From positions 1 through 13,666 of the forward strand of contig JALVEG010000171.1 in assembly GCA_027031145.1 (NCBI GenBank): 13,666 nt of DNA. Direction: 5' to 3'. Below the pieces are notes generated by a model that was not told where the DNA came from, searched no databases, and worked only from the letters and a program-made list of their open reading frames with translations. Within the stretch, counting starts at the first letter, position 1; each line of letters opens with the position of its first letter. Below, piece after piece: positions 1 to 7,972 of the stretch. The stretch is from Saprospiraceae bacterium (GTDB lineage: Bacteria; Bacteroidota; Bacteroidia; Chitinophagales; Saprospiraceae). The position numbers were made by a program, and so were the translations under genes.

Positions 1-23
1 ACTCTTTTTTTGATGGGTGAAAG

Positions 24-207
24 AAGTACGCTAAAGCGCACTATTCAAACTCGCCGGTATCTACATTACCCCCTAACTGAAGTTAGGGGCTATTCTTATG
101 CTCCGGTAAATAATTTCAAGGTATCGATTCATAGGAATAGCCCCCAAATTTATTTGGGGGGATAATGTGTAACACGCCATTTTTGTCAAGTGCGCTTTAG
201 CGTACTT
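24..207. repeat. Nested palindromic element, REP/mobile-end-like
   Basis: A perfect 19-base inverted repeat forms the outer arms: aagtacgctaaagcgcact at 24-42 and its reverse complement at 189-207. Inside lie two G/C-box hairpins: cccctaac/gttagggg at 70-77 and 82-89 with a TGAA loop, and cccccaaat/atttggggg at 141-149 and 152-160. A 15-base inverted pair with one mismatch (86-100 against 130-144) could pair instead of the two hairpins. Each outer arm can also fold on itself (cgct-tt-agcg core). The right arm runs into a T-rich stretch at 206-216, so it could terminate a plus-strand transcript entering from the left. The alternative foldings resemble REP/BIME elements or IS200/IS605-type ends, but no transposase is visible, so that identity is inferred. 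No gene was found in 1-213. Confidence 0.7.
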
Positions 208-213
208 TTTTCT

Positions 214-1119
214 TTATGCTTTTGACTTAATATCTTTTTCACCGGAATAGCTTACCAGATAAACCCCTATAAAAATCAGGATAGCAGAAATGATCTTTAA
301 GGCGGAAAGGCTGTCTTTCCCAATCATCAAAGCAACGATAGTAGCCAAAACAGGTTGCAGGTAAACATATACACCGACAACAGAAGGATTTACTCTTTTT
401 AAAGCAATTATGTTGAATAAGTATGCTAAAAATGTCGTAAATATTAAAACATAGAAAAAAGAAAGCCATACTTCGGTATCAAATAATTGCCAATTGGCAT
501 TTAAAGCCCCTTTCAGGCCAAAAGGAGTGATGAAGATCATACCGAAAAAAAACATCCATTTAGTAATGGTTACGGGATTGTATTTTTTCAATAGTGGTTT
601 GACTTTAACCAAATATAATGCATATGATACCGAATTCAAAAATACAAGGATGTCTCCTTTCATATTGGTATAACTGAATTGAATATCGCCTTTATTAAGA
701 ATGATCAACAAGACTCCTGCAAAAGCTGTTGAAACTCCAATGACTTTCCTTGTATTAATTTTTTCTTTCAATAATATGGCAGAAAAAATAAACACTAAAA
801 TCGGTACCATAGTCAATAATAAAGCTGCATTTATCGGTACGGTATGCTTTAATCCGATTATAAAAAAGCTTTGATTTATTATTATACCGAATAATGATAC
901 AAAAAGAATTTTTGGGATATCTTTTTTTTCGACTTTTTCTTTTATAAATAATATATGGAAGACAAAAAAGATTATGAATGCGGTCAAAACACGAAACAGC
1001 ACCAATCCCATTGGTGAAATATAGTCTCCGTCAAGCACAATTTTGGCAATGGAATAATTTGCTCCATAGATCAAAGCTGCTCCCAATAGAAAAATATGTG
1101 CTATCCAATTTCTTTTCAA
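214..1119 (-). CDS. EamA/DMT-superfamily inner-membrane transporter
   Basis: A 301-residue polytopic membrane protein of the drug/metabolite transporter superfamily. It has about ten hydrophobic segments arranged as two EamA repeats, roughly residues 7-140 and 150-290, which is normal length for the family. The second half carries the typical pattern of TFLAYLFNIIALKRVNPSVVGVYVYLQPV (split here: TFLAYLFNIIALKR, then VNPSVVGVYVYLQPV), and the tail after the last segment is short and charged. Family members export metabolites, amino acids or drugs; the substrate cannot be read from sequence. The start codon is TTG: no ATG or GTG lies upstream in frame, and the next Met (residue 37) would remove the first membrane helix. 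It begins 41 bases after the pcm stop on the same strand, so co-transcription with pcm is likely. The palindromic element at 24-207 lies just downstream. Confidence 0.88.
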   Translation of the reverse strand: MKRNWIAHIFLLGAALIYGANYSIAKIVLDGDYISPMGLVLFRVLTAFIIFFVFHILFIKEKVEKKDIPKILFVSLFGIIINQSFFIIGLKHTVPINAALLLTMVPILVFIFSAILLKEKINTRKVIGVSTAFAGVLLIILNKGDIQFSYTNMKGDILVFLNSVSYALYLVKVKPLLKKYNPVTITKWMFFFGMIFITPFGLKGALNANWQLFDTEVWLSFFYVLIFTTFLAYLFNIIALKRVNPSVVGVYVYLQPVLATIVALMIGKDSLSALKIISAILIFIGVYLVSYSGEKDIKSKA

Positions 1120-1160
1120 ATCTACTCTGTATTTAAGTAAAGAAAAAAAAAGTTGCGGAA

Positions 1161-1820
1161 TTATTTATCTTTGTTTACCCCTTTTACGAAAGGAACAAAA
1201 CTGAATTTCCCGTGTTTTTCTATTTGAACATTGTCATCGTCTAACCTTATCAATTTTACCATATCCTTAATATCTCCACTACCATAAGGAATAACCATAA
1301 TACCTCCCGGTTTTAATTGTTTGACCAGTTCTTGTGGAATTTCAGAAGCTCCTGCTGTAACTATGATCTTGTCAAAAGGAGCATATATTGGAAGTCCCAG
1401 ATAACCGTCTCCGTGGAAAGTCCTGATTGTCCCGAAACCTATATCTTCAAGGAATTTTGTGGTTTTATAAAACAATTTTTCTTGTCTTTCTATAGTGTAA
1501 ACCTTGGCTCCGAGATAACTCAAAACTGCAGCCTGATATCCTGATCCGGTACCTATTTCCAGAACTTTATCCTTGGGTTGTATTTCTAAAAGCTCAGTTT
1601 GAAAAGCAACAGTGTAAGGTTGTGAAATAGTTTGCCCTGCTTCTATTGGGAAGGCAGTATCTTTGTAAGCCCATTCGGCAAATTCAGGATCAATAAAATA
1701 ATGCCTGGGAATATTTTCTATCGCTTCCAATATTCTTTCGTCTTTAATTCCTTTTGACCTGACTGTTTCCACCAATTTTTTTCTCAATCCTTTAAGTCTG
1801 TAGTTGTCGGTATATTTCAT
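1161..1820 (-). CDS. pcm: Protein-L-isoaspartate O-methyltransferase
   Basis: A 219-residue cytoplasmic repair enzyme that transfers methyl from S-adenosylmethionine to L-isoaspartyl residues in damaged proteins, starting their conversion back to aspartate. The N-terminal part carries the family pattern of R39-H40 and a TISQPYTVA stretch (residues 64-72). SAM motif I is VLEIGTGSGYQAAVL (86-100), followed by an acidic residue (E111) that should bind the ribose. HGDGYLG (136-142), FDKIIVTAGA (149-158) and LKPGGIMVIPYG (169-180) are the later conserved motifs. Length and motif order are normal, and the gene appears intact. The ATG start at 1820 follows a leader with a TATCTTTG promoter-like element. 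The EamA gene follows 41 bases downstream. asnS is upstream on the same strand but separated by a 15-base-stem hairpin, so pcm probably has its own promoter. Confidence 0.95.
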   Translation of the reverse strand: MKYTDNYRLKGLRKKLVETVRSKGIKDERILEAIENIPRHYFIDPEFAEWAYKDTAFPIEAGQTISQPYTVAFQTELLEIQPKDKVLEIGTGSGYQAAVLSYLGAKVYTIERQEKLFYKTTKFLEDIGFGTIRTFHGDGYLGLPIYAPFDKIIVTAGASEIPQELVKQLKPGGIMVIPYGSGDIKDMVKLIRLDDDNVQIEKHGKFSFVPFVKGVNKDK

Positions 1821-1863
1821 TTAGTTAAATAGCTTTTATTCTATGATATAAATTATCAAGATA

Positions 1864-1871
1864 CAAAGATA
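1864..1871 (-). promoter_or_regulatory. Possible -7 promoter element for pcm
   Basis: On the minus strand this reads TATCTTTG, an exact match to the Bacteroidota -7 consensus TAnnTTTG, about 44 bases upstream of the pcm ATG. No clear TTTG -33 partner was found at the usual spacing, so the call rests on one element. Confidence 0.35.
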
Positions 1872-1908
1872 TATAAAAAAATAGTTTTGATGTTATTTTG
1901 ACTGCTTA

Positions 1909-1950
1909 GAGCCTTTGTGTCTATATTGGTTTGTTTAGACACTAAGGCTC
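1909..1950 (-). terminator. Hairpin between asnS and pcm, probable transcript end
   Basis: A 15-base inverted repeat with one mismatch, gagcctttgtgtcta (1909-1923) against tagacactaaggctc (1936-1950), with a 12-base loop. It lies 54 bases downstream of the asnS stop on the minus strand. No long T tract follows, so it could be an RNA-end stabilising hairpin or a dispersed repeat rather than a classic intrinsic terminator. Next to it (about 1957-1976) is a cacaaagg-tacacaaag stretch resembling intergenic repeats common in Bacteroidota. Confidence 0.45.
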
Positions 1951-2003
1951 AAAGAGCACAAAGGTACACAAAGATAAATATATAGAAAAAACTAAACTCT
2001 ATA

Positions 2004-3440
2004 TTAAAATCGGGCATTACCAGGATATCTTGGAAAAGCGATTACATCCCTGATGTTTCCCATTCCTGTAACGAATTGCACTAGTCTCTCAAAACCAAGT
2101 CCAAACCCTGCATGTTCTGCAGATCCGAATCTTCGTGTGTCAAGATACCATTGCATTTCATCTGCCGGAACACCCATTTTATTCATCCGTTCCAACAAGA
2201 CGTCATATCTTTCTTCTCTTTGGGACCCGCCGACTATCTCACCGATCCCGGGAAATAAGATATCCATCGCCCTCACTGTATTGTTATCATCATTAACCTT
2301 CATATAGAAAGCCTTGATATCTTTAGGGTAGTCAGTTAAGATAACCGGCTTTTTAAAATGTTTTTCAACTAAATATCTTTCATGTTCGGATTGCAGATCA
2401 GCACCCCATTTTTCGATCACATATTTGAATTTTTTCTTTTTGTTGGGTTTAGATCTCAATAAAATCTCAATAGCTTCAGTATATGTCAATCTTTCAAAAT
2501 CATTTTCAAGTACAAACTTCAACTTTTCGATCAAAGGCATATCGGATCTTTCATTTTGAGGTTTTTGCTTTTCTTCCTGAATCAATCTTTGTTCCAAAAA
2601 CCTAAGATCTTCAATGTTATTTTCCAATACATAATTTATAACGTATTTAAGCAGTTCTTCAGCCAGATCCATATCATCATTGATATCGGCAAATGCTATT
2701 TCTGGTTCGATCATCCAAAATTCGGCTAAATGTCTTGATGTATTTGAGTTCTCAGCTCTGAATGTAGGACCAAAAGTATAAACTTTGCTAAAAGCCATTG
2801 CTCCCAATTCAGCTTCAAGTTGTCCGGAAACAGTAAGATTTGTAGGTTTTTCAAAAAAATCTTGCTTGTAATCGATATGTCCTTCCTCATTTTTAGGAGG
2901 ATTTTCCAGATCAAGAGTCGTAACTTTGAACATTTCTCCGGCACCTTCAGCATCAGAACCAGTGATAATAGGAGTATGCATATATACGAAATCCCTTTCA
3001 TTAAAAAATTTATGAATAGCAAAAGATAAAGAATTCCTGACTCTGAAAACAGCACCGAAAGTATTTGTTCTAAATCTTAAATGAGCGATTTCCCTCAAAA
3101 ACTCCAAAGAATGTCTCTTTGGTTGCAAAGGATATTTTTCCGGATCAGAATCACCGTATATCTCTACTTTATTGGCTTTTATTTCAACTGTTTGGCCTTT
3201 TCCAAGAGATTCTACCAATTCCCCTTCAACACCAATTGCAGTTCCCGGATTTATTCTTTTTAAAAACGAATCCTCATAATCATTAAAATCAATTACTATT
3301 TGCAGGTTATTAATAGTACTTCCATCATTTAATGCTATAAATTGATTATTTCTAAAAGTCCGGACCCAACCATTTATATTTACTGTTTCTCCTTTTTTAT
3401 TTCCGGTCAAAAGTTCTTTTATTGAGTTAGTATTTGTCAT
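2004..3440 (-). CDS. asnS: Asparaginyl-tRNA synthetase
   Basis: A 478-residue class IIb aminoacyl-tRNA synthetase that charges tRNA-Asn with asparagine in the cytoplasm; likely essential. The N-terminal OB-fold anticodon-binding domain spans about residues 18-100 (VNINGWVRTFRNNQFIALND). The catalytic domain shows motif 2, TFGPTFRAENSNTSRHLAEF (222-241), with the arginine that contacts ATP. Motif 3 near the C-terminus is GFGLGFERLVQFVTGM (445-460), followed by the AsnRS-typical IRDVIAFPRYPG ending. The R-A-E-N-S and RDVIAFPR features favour AsnRS over AspRS or LysRS. The length is normal and no frame damage is seen. The ATG at 3440 follows an A/G-rich stretch without a strong Shine-Dalgarno. 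It is divergent from the TPR gene across a 329-base spacer. Confidence 0.97.
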   Translation of the reverse strand: MTNTNSIKELLTGNKKGETVNINGWVRTFRNNQFIALNDGSTINNLQIVIDFNDYEDSFLKRINPGTAIGVEGELVESLGKGQTVEIKANKVEIYGDSDPEKYPLQPKRHSLEFLREIAHLRFRTNTFGAVFRVRNSLSFAIHKFFNERDFVYMHTPIITGSDAEGAGEMFKVTTLDLENPPKNEEGHIDYKQDFFEKPTNLTVSGQLEAELGAMAFSKVYTFGPTFRAENSNTSRHLAEFWMIEPEIAFADINDDMDLAEELLKYVINYVLENNIEDLRFLEQRLIQEEKQKPQNERSDMPLIEKLKFVLENDFERLTYTEAIEILLRSKPNKKKKFKYVIEKWGADLQSEHERYLVEKHFKKPVILTDYPKDIKAFYMKVNDDNNTVRAMDILFPGIGEIVGGSQREERYDVLLERMNKMGVPADEMQWYLDTRRFGSAEHAGFGLGFERLVQFVTGMGNIRDVIAFPRYPGNARF

Positions 3441-3769
3441 TTTTTCTTTTTTGGATGCAAAAATAAACTTTTTTGTTCTATAATTAAATACTTTAATAAG
3501 AATTTGGATAATCAGGCAACTTATTGATAAAAAGTTTTGTTAAATGTAACCGGGATAAATGTATGAAAATTTAGTAGTGTTAAATTATTTTGATAAAATA
3601 AAAGCTTAAATAGTTGATATTTAGTGTTTTTTTATCTTTTAATAAAATAAATCAAAAATTTAATGCGTGATTATGTACTTTGGTACAATATTTTCAGTGT
3701 AAGATAAGGTAAGGAAATATTTGTTTTAAATAGTATTTCCAATTAATAATTTAAGAATTCCATTAATTG
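3441..3769. other. Divergent AT-rich intergenic spacer
   Basis: A spacer of 329 bases between asnS (minus) and the TPR gene (plus) that should contain both promoters. On the minus strand TATTTTTG (3458-3465) matches TAnnTTTG but has no clear -33 partner, and it would leave a leader of only about a dozen bases. A short palindrome TGTAC-TTTG-GTACA (3674-3687) lies about 85 bases before the TPR start and could be an operator or chance. No coding potential, RNA gene or repeat was recognised. Confidence 0.4.
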
Positions 3770-4789
3770 ATGTTTTATAAAGTTATAATACAAGGCAAAT
3801 TTTACTTTTTAAACAGTAATAGTTATGATAAGCTTGTAGGCGTTATCAATAAAAAGAATGCTGTATATTATAAAAATGATATTGTTTTTAAAGAATTGGA
3901 GTTTTTAGATGATGAAAATTTTATGGTAAATATTCCACGGCATGTTGGAAAATATACTGATAAAGTTTGGAAAAATACTATTAATCTATTTGAAAGTTGC
4001 GCCCAGTTTGCTGTTTCCGGCAGGGTCTTGATGTGGAAAGTAGAAGAAGGAAAGGTTTTGGATTTCAAAGAGATTGAACCGACAGGAGACAGATCGGCCG
4101 TTCTTAATTTCAGAAGGGGTAAAGAATATATCAATGTTGAAGGTAAGGAAAAGGAAGCGCATGATGCACTGAGTATGTCCATAGAAAAGTGCAATAAAAA
4201 TGCATTAGCTTATGAAAGAAGAGCTGTTGTTAATATAATGCTTAAGAATTATAAGGAAGCAAAAGAGGATTTTCAAAAATCTTTGAATTTGGACAACAGT
4301 ATTTCTGAAGCTCATTTGGGTTTAGCTAAGATATTGATGTATGAAAACGATTTGGATGAAGCTCTCAAACATTTGAATTTTGCGTTAAAAACATCAGTTG
4401 CATTACAATCTTTGCATTGGCAATCACGAAGAGCAAAAGCAAATATTCATATAATTTATGAGGAATGGGACAAAGCTGAATTTGAATTGAAACTATTAAT
4501 TTCAAGAAAATTTGAACCTTCTAATCCAAATTTTGCCTGGAGAAAAGAAGATCTATTTAATTATGGAATAGTGAAGTATAATCAATATGACTTTAATGCA
4601 GCGTTGGAGTTATTTGAGAAATCAATGGAAATAAAAGATGGTAAAGAAAAAATTCCTGAAAAAGATAAGTATTTTTATTTAGGCATGGCAAAAAAGAATT
4701 CGGGTAAAAGCGGTTATATTCATGATCTAAAACGCGCTGCAGAATTGGGCAATGAAGATGCCGAATACATGCTTGATGATATTTTATAA
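3770..4789 (+). CDS. TPR-repeat protein with an unrecognised N-terminal domain
   Basis: A protein of 339 residues without signal peptide or membrane helix, so probably cytoplasmic. Residues about 110-340 contain several tetratricopeptide repeats. The clearest are AYERRAVVNIMLKNYKEAKEDFQKSLNLD (about residues 147-175), the next unit with ENDLDEALKHLNFALK, and a later one with YNQYDFNAALELFEKSMEI. The last unit, ending AAELGNEDAEYML, is Sel1-like. TPRs usually bind protein partners. The first 105 or so residues are aromatic-rich and alternate in a beta-like pattern (YKVIIQGKFYFL); I do not recognise the domain. The ATG at 3770 is preferred over the TTG directly before it (3767). The EamA gene follows after 34 bases on the same strand, suggesting an operon. 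The function is unknown. Confidence 0.8.
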   Translation: MFYKVIIQGKFYFLNSNSYDKLVGVINKKNAVYYKNDIVFKELEFLDDENFMVNIPRHVGKYTDKVWKNTINLFESCAQFAVSGRVLMWKVEEGKVLDFKEIEPTGDRSAVLNFRRGKEYINVEGKEKEAHDALSMSIEKCNKNALAYERRAVVNIMLKNYKEAKEDFQKSLNLDNSISEAHLGLAKILMYENDLDEALKHLNFALKTSVALQSLHWQSRRAKANIHIIYEEWDKAEFELKLLISRKFEPSNPNFAWRKEDLFNYGIVKYNQYDFNAALELFEKSMEIKDGKEKIPEKDKYFYLGMAKKNSGKSGYIHDLKRAAELGNEDAEYMLDDIL

Positions 4790-4823
4790 TAATTGTATTT
4801 AGTGAAAATTTATTCCTTTCAAA

Positions 4824-5741
4824 ATGGAGCAACATAAAAAAGCATTCCTGTTTTTACATTTGTCCGTTTTCCTGTTTGGATTCACTGCAATATTAGGAGA
4901 TATTATTGATCTGAATTTCCCGTCAATCGTATGGTGGCGATCTTTGATGACTTCTATGATTTTGGTTTTTATGGTTAAGATCAGTACTTTTTTGAAAGTA
5001 TTCTCTCTAAAAACTATTGCAAAACATACATTTATTGGATTTATTCTGGCTATACACTGGTTATTTTTTTATGGTTCGATCAAAATATCAAATCCTACAA
5101 TGGCATTGATAGCATTATCAAGTTCAGCTTTGATCACGGCATTATTGGAACCGTTGCTTATAAGAAAAGCCAAATTCAGACTTGTAGATGTAATCTTGGG
5201 AATTCTTGTGATTCCGGGATTTATTATGATCTTTTATAATTCTGATCAGTTGCAACAAAAGGGATTATGGATTGGTATAGGGGCTGCTATCTTAGGGGCA
5301 ATATTTTCTATTTTAAATAAAAAATGGCTTGTGACAGGGCAGGAGTTGAAGATGACATATATTCAATTAACATCTGTAGTGATTACAATATCTTTGTTTT
5401 TCTTGATTTTTTCAGGAATATTTGATCTAAAATATCAAATTCCACATGGAATAGACTGGTTCTACATGTTTGTTTTTGCTTTGTTCTGCACTGTTATTGC
5501 ATATTATTTGTATCTCAAGGCATTTAATCATATTAGCGCTTTTGATGTCAGTCTGGCTTTCAATATGGAACCGATATATGGAATTATTATGGCTGCTTTG
5601 TTGCTAAAGGATTATAGGGAGGTTTCGGCAATGGTTTATTTAGGGATGTTATTTATAATTTCTTTGGTGTTTTTAGATACTTATGTTAAATTCAGGAAAA
5701 ATAAATTTAAAAATGAACCGGATTCGATTGATATTATCTGA
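4824..5741 (+). CDS. EamA/DMT-superfamily inner-membrane transporter
   Basis: A 305-residue integral membrane protein with about ten hydrophobic segments in two EamA repeats (roughly 8-138 and 150-287), the usual length and layout of drug/metabolite exporters. Family-like features are the early arginine in VWWRSLMTS after helix 2, the SNPTMALIALSSSALITALLEPLLI stretch across helices 3-4 (long; seen at residues 89-113), and the matching FNMEPIYGIIMAALLL in repeat two. The C-terminal tail is charged and cytoplasmic. The substrate cannot be inferred. It is not a close copy of the EamA protein at 214-1119; the two share the fold rather than extended sequence. It lies 34 bases after the TPR gene and 18 bases before the O-methyltransferase gene, so all three may be one transcript. 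Confidence 0.88.
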   Translation: MEQHKKAFLFLHLSVFLFGFTAILGDIIDLNFPSIVWWRSLMTSMILVFMVKISTFLKVFSLKTIAKHTFIGFILAIHWLFFYGSIKISNPTMALIALSSSALITALLEPLLIRKAKFRLVDVILGILVIPGFIMIFYNSDQLQQKGLWIGIGAAILGAIFSILNKKWLVTGQELKMTYIQLTSVVITISLFFLIFSGIFDLKYQIPHGIDWFYMFVFALFCTVIAYYLYLKAFNHISAFDVSLAFNMEPIYGIIMAALLLKDYREVSAMVYLGMLFIISLVFLDTYVKFRKNKFKNEPDSIDII

Positions 5742-5759
5742 AAAATAAACAAAGAACAA

Positions 5760-6395
5760 ATGAACTTTACTAATATAAAAATAGAAGAATATATTTTATC
5801 CAATTCAATGAAAATACCGGAATATTTGATAGAATTGGAAAGGGAAACCAATCTCACTACATTGATGCCCCAAATGTTGTCAGGAAGACTTCAGGGACGT
5901 TTACTGAGTTTTATAAGTAAACTGATCAGTCCTGAAAATATACTCGAAATAGGAACATTCACCGGTTATTCTGCATTGTGTCTTGCTGAAGGGTTGAGCA
6001 GTACGGGGAAATTAACTACTATTGAGTATGATCTTGAAATGAAGGATATCATTGAAAGATATATTAAGAAAAGCGGATTGGCAGATAAAATAGAAGTGAT
6101 ATATAGTGATGCAAGAAATGCCATTGATGACCTGGATAAAACTTATGATTTGGTATTTCTCGATGCCTTCAAAGAAGATTATATCCTTTATTATGATAAA
6201 ATACTTCCCAAACTAAATTCAGGTGCATTGATCATAGCGGACAATGTATTGTGGAGTGGTAAAGTAATAACAGACCCGGAGGATAAAACAGCAAATGCGA
6301 TCATTGAATTCAATAAATATGTGAATAGGGATCACCGAACGGAAAATATGATTTTGCCAATAAGAGACGGTCTGATGTTTATTAGGAAAGTGTGA
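5760..6395 (+). CDS. SAM-dependent O-methyltransferase (CCoAOMT/COMT-like family 3)
   Basis: A 211-residue cytoplasmic class I methyltransferase of the cation-dependent catechol/caffeoyl-CoA type. SAM motif I is ILEIGTFTGYSALCLA (61-76), with acidic residue E89 in TTIEYD for the ribose. The divalent metal site typical of the family is visible as D135 in VFLDAFKEDY and D161-N162 in IIADNVLWSG. The ending LPIRDGLMFIRK (199-210) is the usual family C-terminus. Homologues methylate small catechol-like hydroxyls; some act on tRNA (TrmR-type), and the two cannot be separated by eye. The start is the ATG 18 bases after the EamA stop, supporting co-transcription. It converges with the hypothetical gene whose stop is at 6427, with no obvious terminator in the 31-base gap. 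Confidence 0.92.
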   Translation: MNFTNIKIEEYILSNSMKIPEYLIELERETNLTTLMPQMLSGRLQGRLLSFISKLISPENILEIGTFTGYSALCLAEGLSSTGKLTTIEYDLEMKDIIERYIKKSGLADKIEVIYSDARNAIDDLDKTYDLVFLDAFKEDYILYYDKILPKLNSGALIIADNVLWSGKVITDPEDKTANAIIEFNKYVNRDHRTENMILPIRDGLMFIRKV

Positions 6396-6426
6396 GAAGG
6401 TAAATAAAGTCAACAGGATATATTGT

Positions 6427-7113
6427 TTAGAAACCGGTATAGGGTGTAATTCTGATGATGTAATGCAAATTATCGGTTAAGATGGTGTCTTTGACCAAAG
6501 CACCATCCCAAATGGATTTTATGGAATTATTGATTTCAATCTTTTTATTGTATAGAATCAAATGTTCTATATGATAATTTGGATTTATTTTTTCTCTTTC
6601 ATTTATATATAATTTAAAAGATATATTACCAAAAAACTTATTAATTGATTCTGTATTTTTGCTTCCACATAATGAAACAAATTTCACAATATTATCATAA
6701 TCAAAAGTGTTTTTATAATAATTGACACTATCTATCAAAAATGGCGGAAAATATTGACTTATATATTTTTGTTTATAAATATTGAAAATATAACAATTAT
6801 TGAAAGTATGACAATTATTATTTCCTTTATTATTTGTTAAATTTGATTCTTTTTTCAATATATTTCGTTCGGAACTTACCAAAGTGTCAGCATTTCTAAT
6901 TAGAAACATAGAGAGTTTTTTGATATCATCAGCTCTGTCAAATACTTCTTTATTAAACTTTTCTTTTACAAATGCTTCTCTTGTATCCTTTAATATTTCG
7001 CTTTCATCTAAAGACAAACCATTGGCAAGAAATATATAAAAAGCAATAATAATTATTATACCCGATAATATTCCAACAGAAATAGTCAATATTAAAACTT
7101 TTAAATTACTCAA
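6427..7113 (-). CDS. Hypothetical single-pass membrane-anchored protein
   Basis: A protein of 228 residues that I do not recognise. Residues about 5-31 form one strongly hydrophobic segment rich in Ile/Leu (VLILTISVGILSGIIIIIAF), a signal anchor or uncleaved signal peptide. The rest is hydrophilic, rich in Asn, Lys and Ile, and probably outside the membrane. Around residues 99-110 there is a short cysteine-containing NNNCHTFNNCYIFNIY stretch. The start appears to be TTG: no ATG or GTG lies in frame between the preceding Fic stop and this codon. The reading frame is the same as that of the Fic gene, 36 bases upstream. The close same-strand spacing suggests co-transcription with fic, but no functional link can be shown. 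Very high A+T codon use could mark recent acquisition or a fast-evolving accessory gene. Confidence 0.65.
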   Translation of the reverse strand: MSNLKVLILTISVGILSGIIIIIAFYIFLANGLSLDESEILKDTREAFVKEKFNKEVFDRADDIKKLSMFLIRNADTLVSSERNILKKESNLTNNKGNNNCHTFNNCYIFNIYKQKYISQYFPPFLIDSVNYYKNTFDYDNIVKFVSLCGSKNTESINKFFGNISFKLYINEREKINPNYHIEHLILYNKKIEINNSIKSIWDGALVKDTILTDNLHYIIRITPYTGF

Positions 7114-7149
7114 TGCAATATTTTTTTTGTAGATTTTTAAAAATGTGCT

Positions 7150-7932
7150 TTATTTTTTATCATCAATTCCGAAAACAGTCATTAATAAGAAATCAAGACT
7201 TTTACTGTAATCCAACTCTTCGTATTCCAGACCAAGCTTTTTAATGTTTGAATAATAATCATTTATTCTCAGATAATAATTTTTTTCCAGTTGAATAGAA
7301 GTTGCTTTTTGTCCAATTTTTTCGATTAAAAACCACTTTTCCATTAAACGGGCAGTTCTTCCATTTCCATCCTGGAATGGATGAATTTTTACAAACACCA
7401 GATGTATCAAAGAAGCGTAATAAAATATTTCAAATGGATTTAACTCCTTTTTTATCAAAAGTTCAATGTCTCTGAATAATTTTTCCAATTCGCTTTTTAC
7501 TATTTCCGGTTTTGCTGCAACATATTCAATTTTATCATCGCTATTAATTACGAACATTGGATTTGTACGTATAAGTCCTTGTTGACTTTTAGGAAGTAAT
7601 TTTGAGCTTAAAATTGAGTATGCTTTTTGTACATTTTTTAGATTTAATTTATGGTTGTCTATAAAATCGTAAGCAGCATACAAATCATCAGCTTTTCTTG
7701 TGTAATCCGGTTTGAATTTGATATTTAAAAATTTATGTTTGAAGTAACTGTCAAAATCTATGTCTTCTCCTTCTATTTTTGAAGAATATACAGAGGAAAC
7801 AGATTTATAAAATTGAAAGTAATCTACTTGCATTTCAACTTTTTTCAAGTTATCTAATTTATCCAAAGGAGATTCTTTTACAGAGTCAGTGTAAGCTTTT
7901 ATAAGTTGAGATGTAAGTATTTCAAGTTTCAT
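7150..7932 (-). CDS. Fic-domain protein (class II, N-terminal inhibitory motif)
   Basis: A 260-residue cytoplasmic Fic-family protein. The catalytic motif is intact: HPFQDGNGRTAR at 184-195, with H184 as the base, the acidic residue D188 for metal, and R192/R195 for phosphate. This predicts AMP transfer from ATP to a target hydroxyl. Upstream, SSKIEG at 50-55 fits the [ST]xxxE[GN] inhibitory helix, so E54 should block the ATP site as in class II Fic proteins. GLIRTNPMFVI (119-129) fits the flap that positions the target. The remaining C-terminal helices are the usual Fic/DOC-type tail without an added winged-helix domain. The ATG is at 7932, 40 bases after the GMC stop, with a TATATTTG element in between. 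The target is unknown; possibilities are housekeeping AMPylation or a toxin-like role. Confidence 0.92.
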   Translation of the reverse strand: MKLEILTSQLIKAYTDSVKESPLDKLDNLKKVEMQVDYFQFYKSVSSVYSSKIEGEDIDFDSYFKHKFLNIKFKPDYTRKADDLYAAYDFIDNHKLNLKNVQKAYSILSSKLLPKSQQGLIRTNPMFVINSDDKIEYVAAKPEIVKSELEKLFRDIELLIKKELNPFEIFYYASLIHLVFVKIHPFQDGNGRTARLMEKWFLIEKIGQKATSIQLEKNYYLRINDYYSNIKKLGLEYEELDYSKSLDFLLMTVFGIDDKK

Positions 7933-7947
7933 ATTTACCCTTTTCTA

Positions 7948-7955
7948 CAAATATA
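7948..7955 (-). promoter_or_regulatory. Possible -7 promoter element for fic
   Basis: The minus strand reads TATATTTG, an exact TAnnTTTG match, 15 bases before the fic ATG and inside the short gap after the GMC stop. No TTTG was found at the -33 distance, and the leader would be very short, so it may be chance in AT-rich DNA. Confidence 0.28.
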
Positions 7956-7972
7956 GCTATTTTTTAATATCT

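Noticed and set aside
2053..3263. Several open frames of 60-110 codons on either strand within asnS
   Set aside because: They overlap a full-length, clearly recognised asnS and have no protein features of their own.
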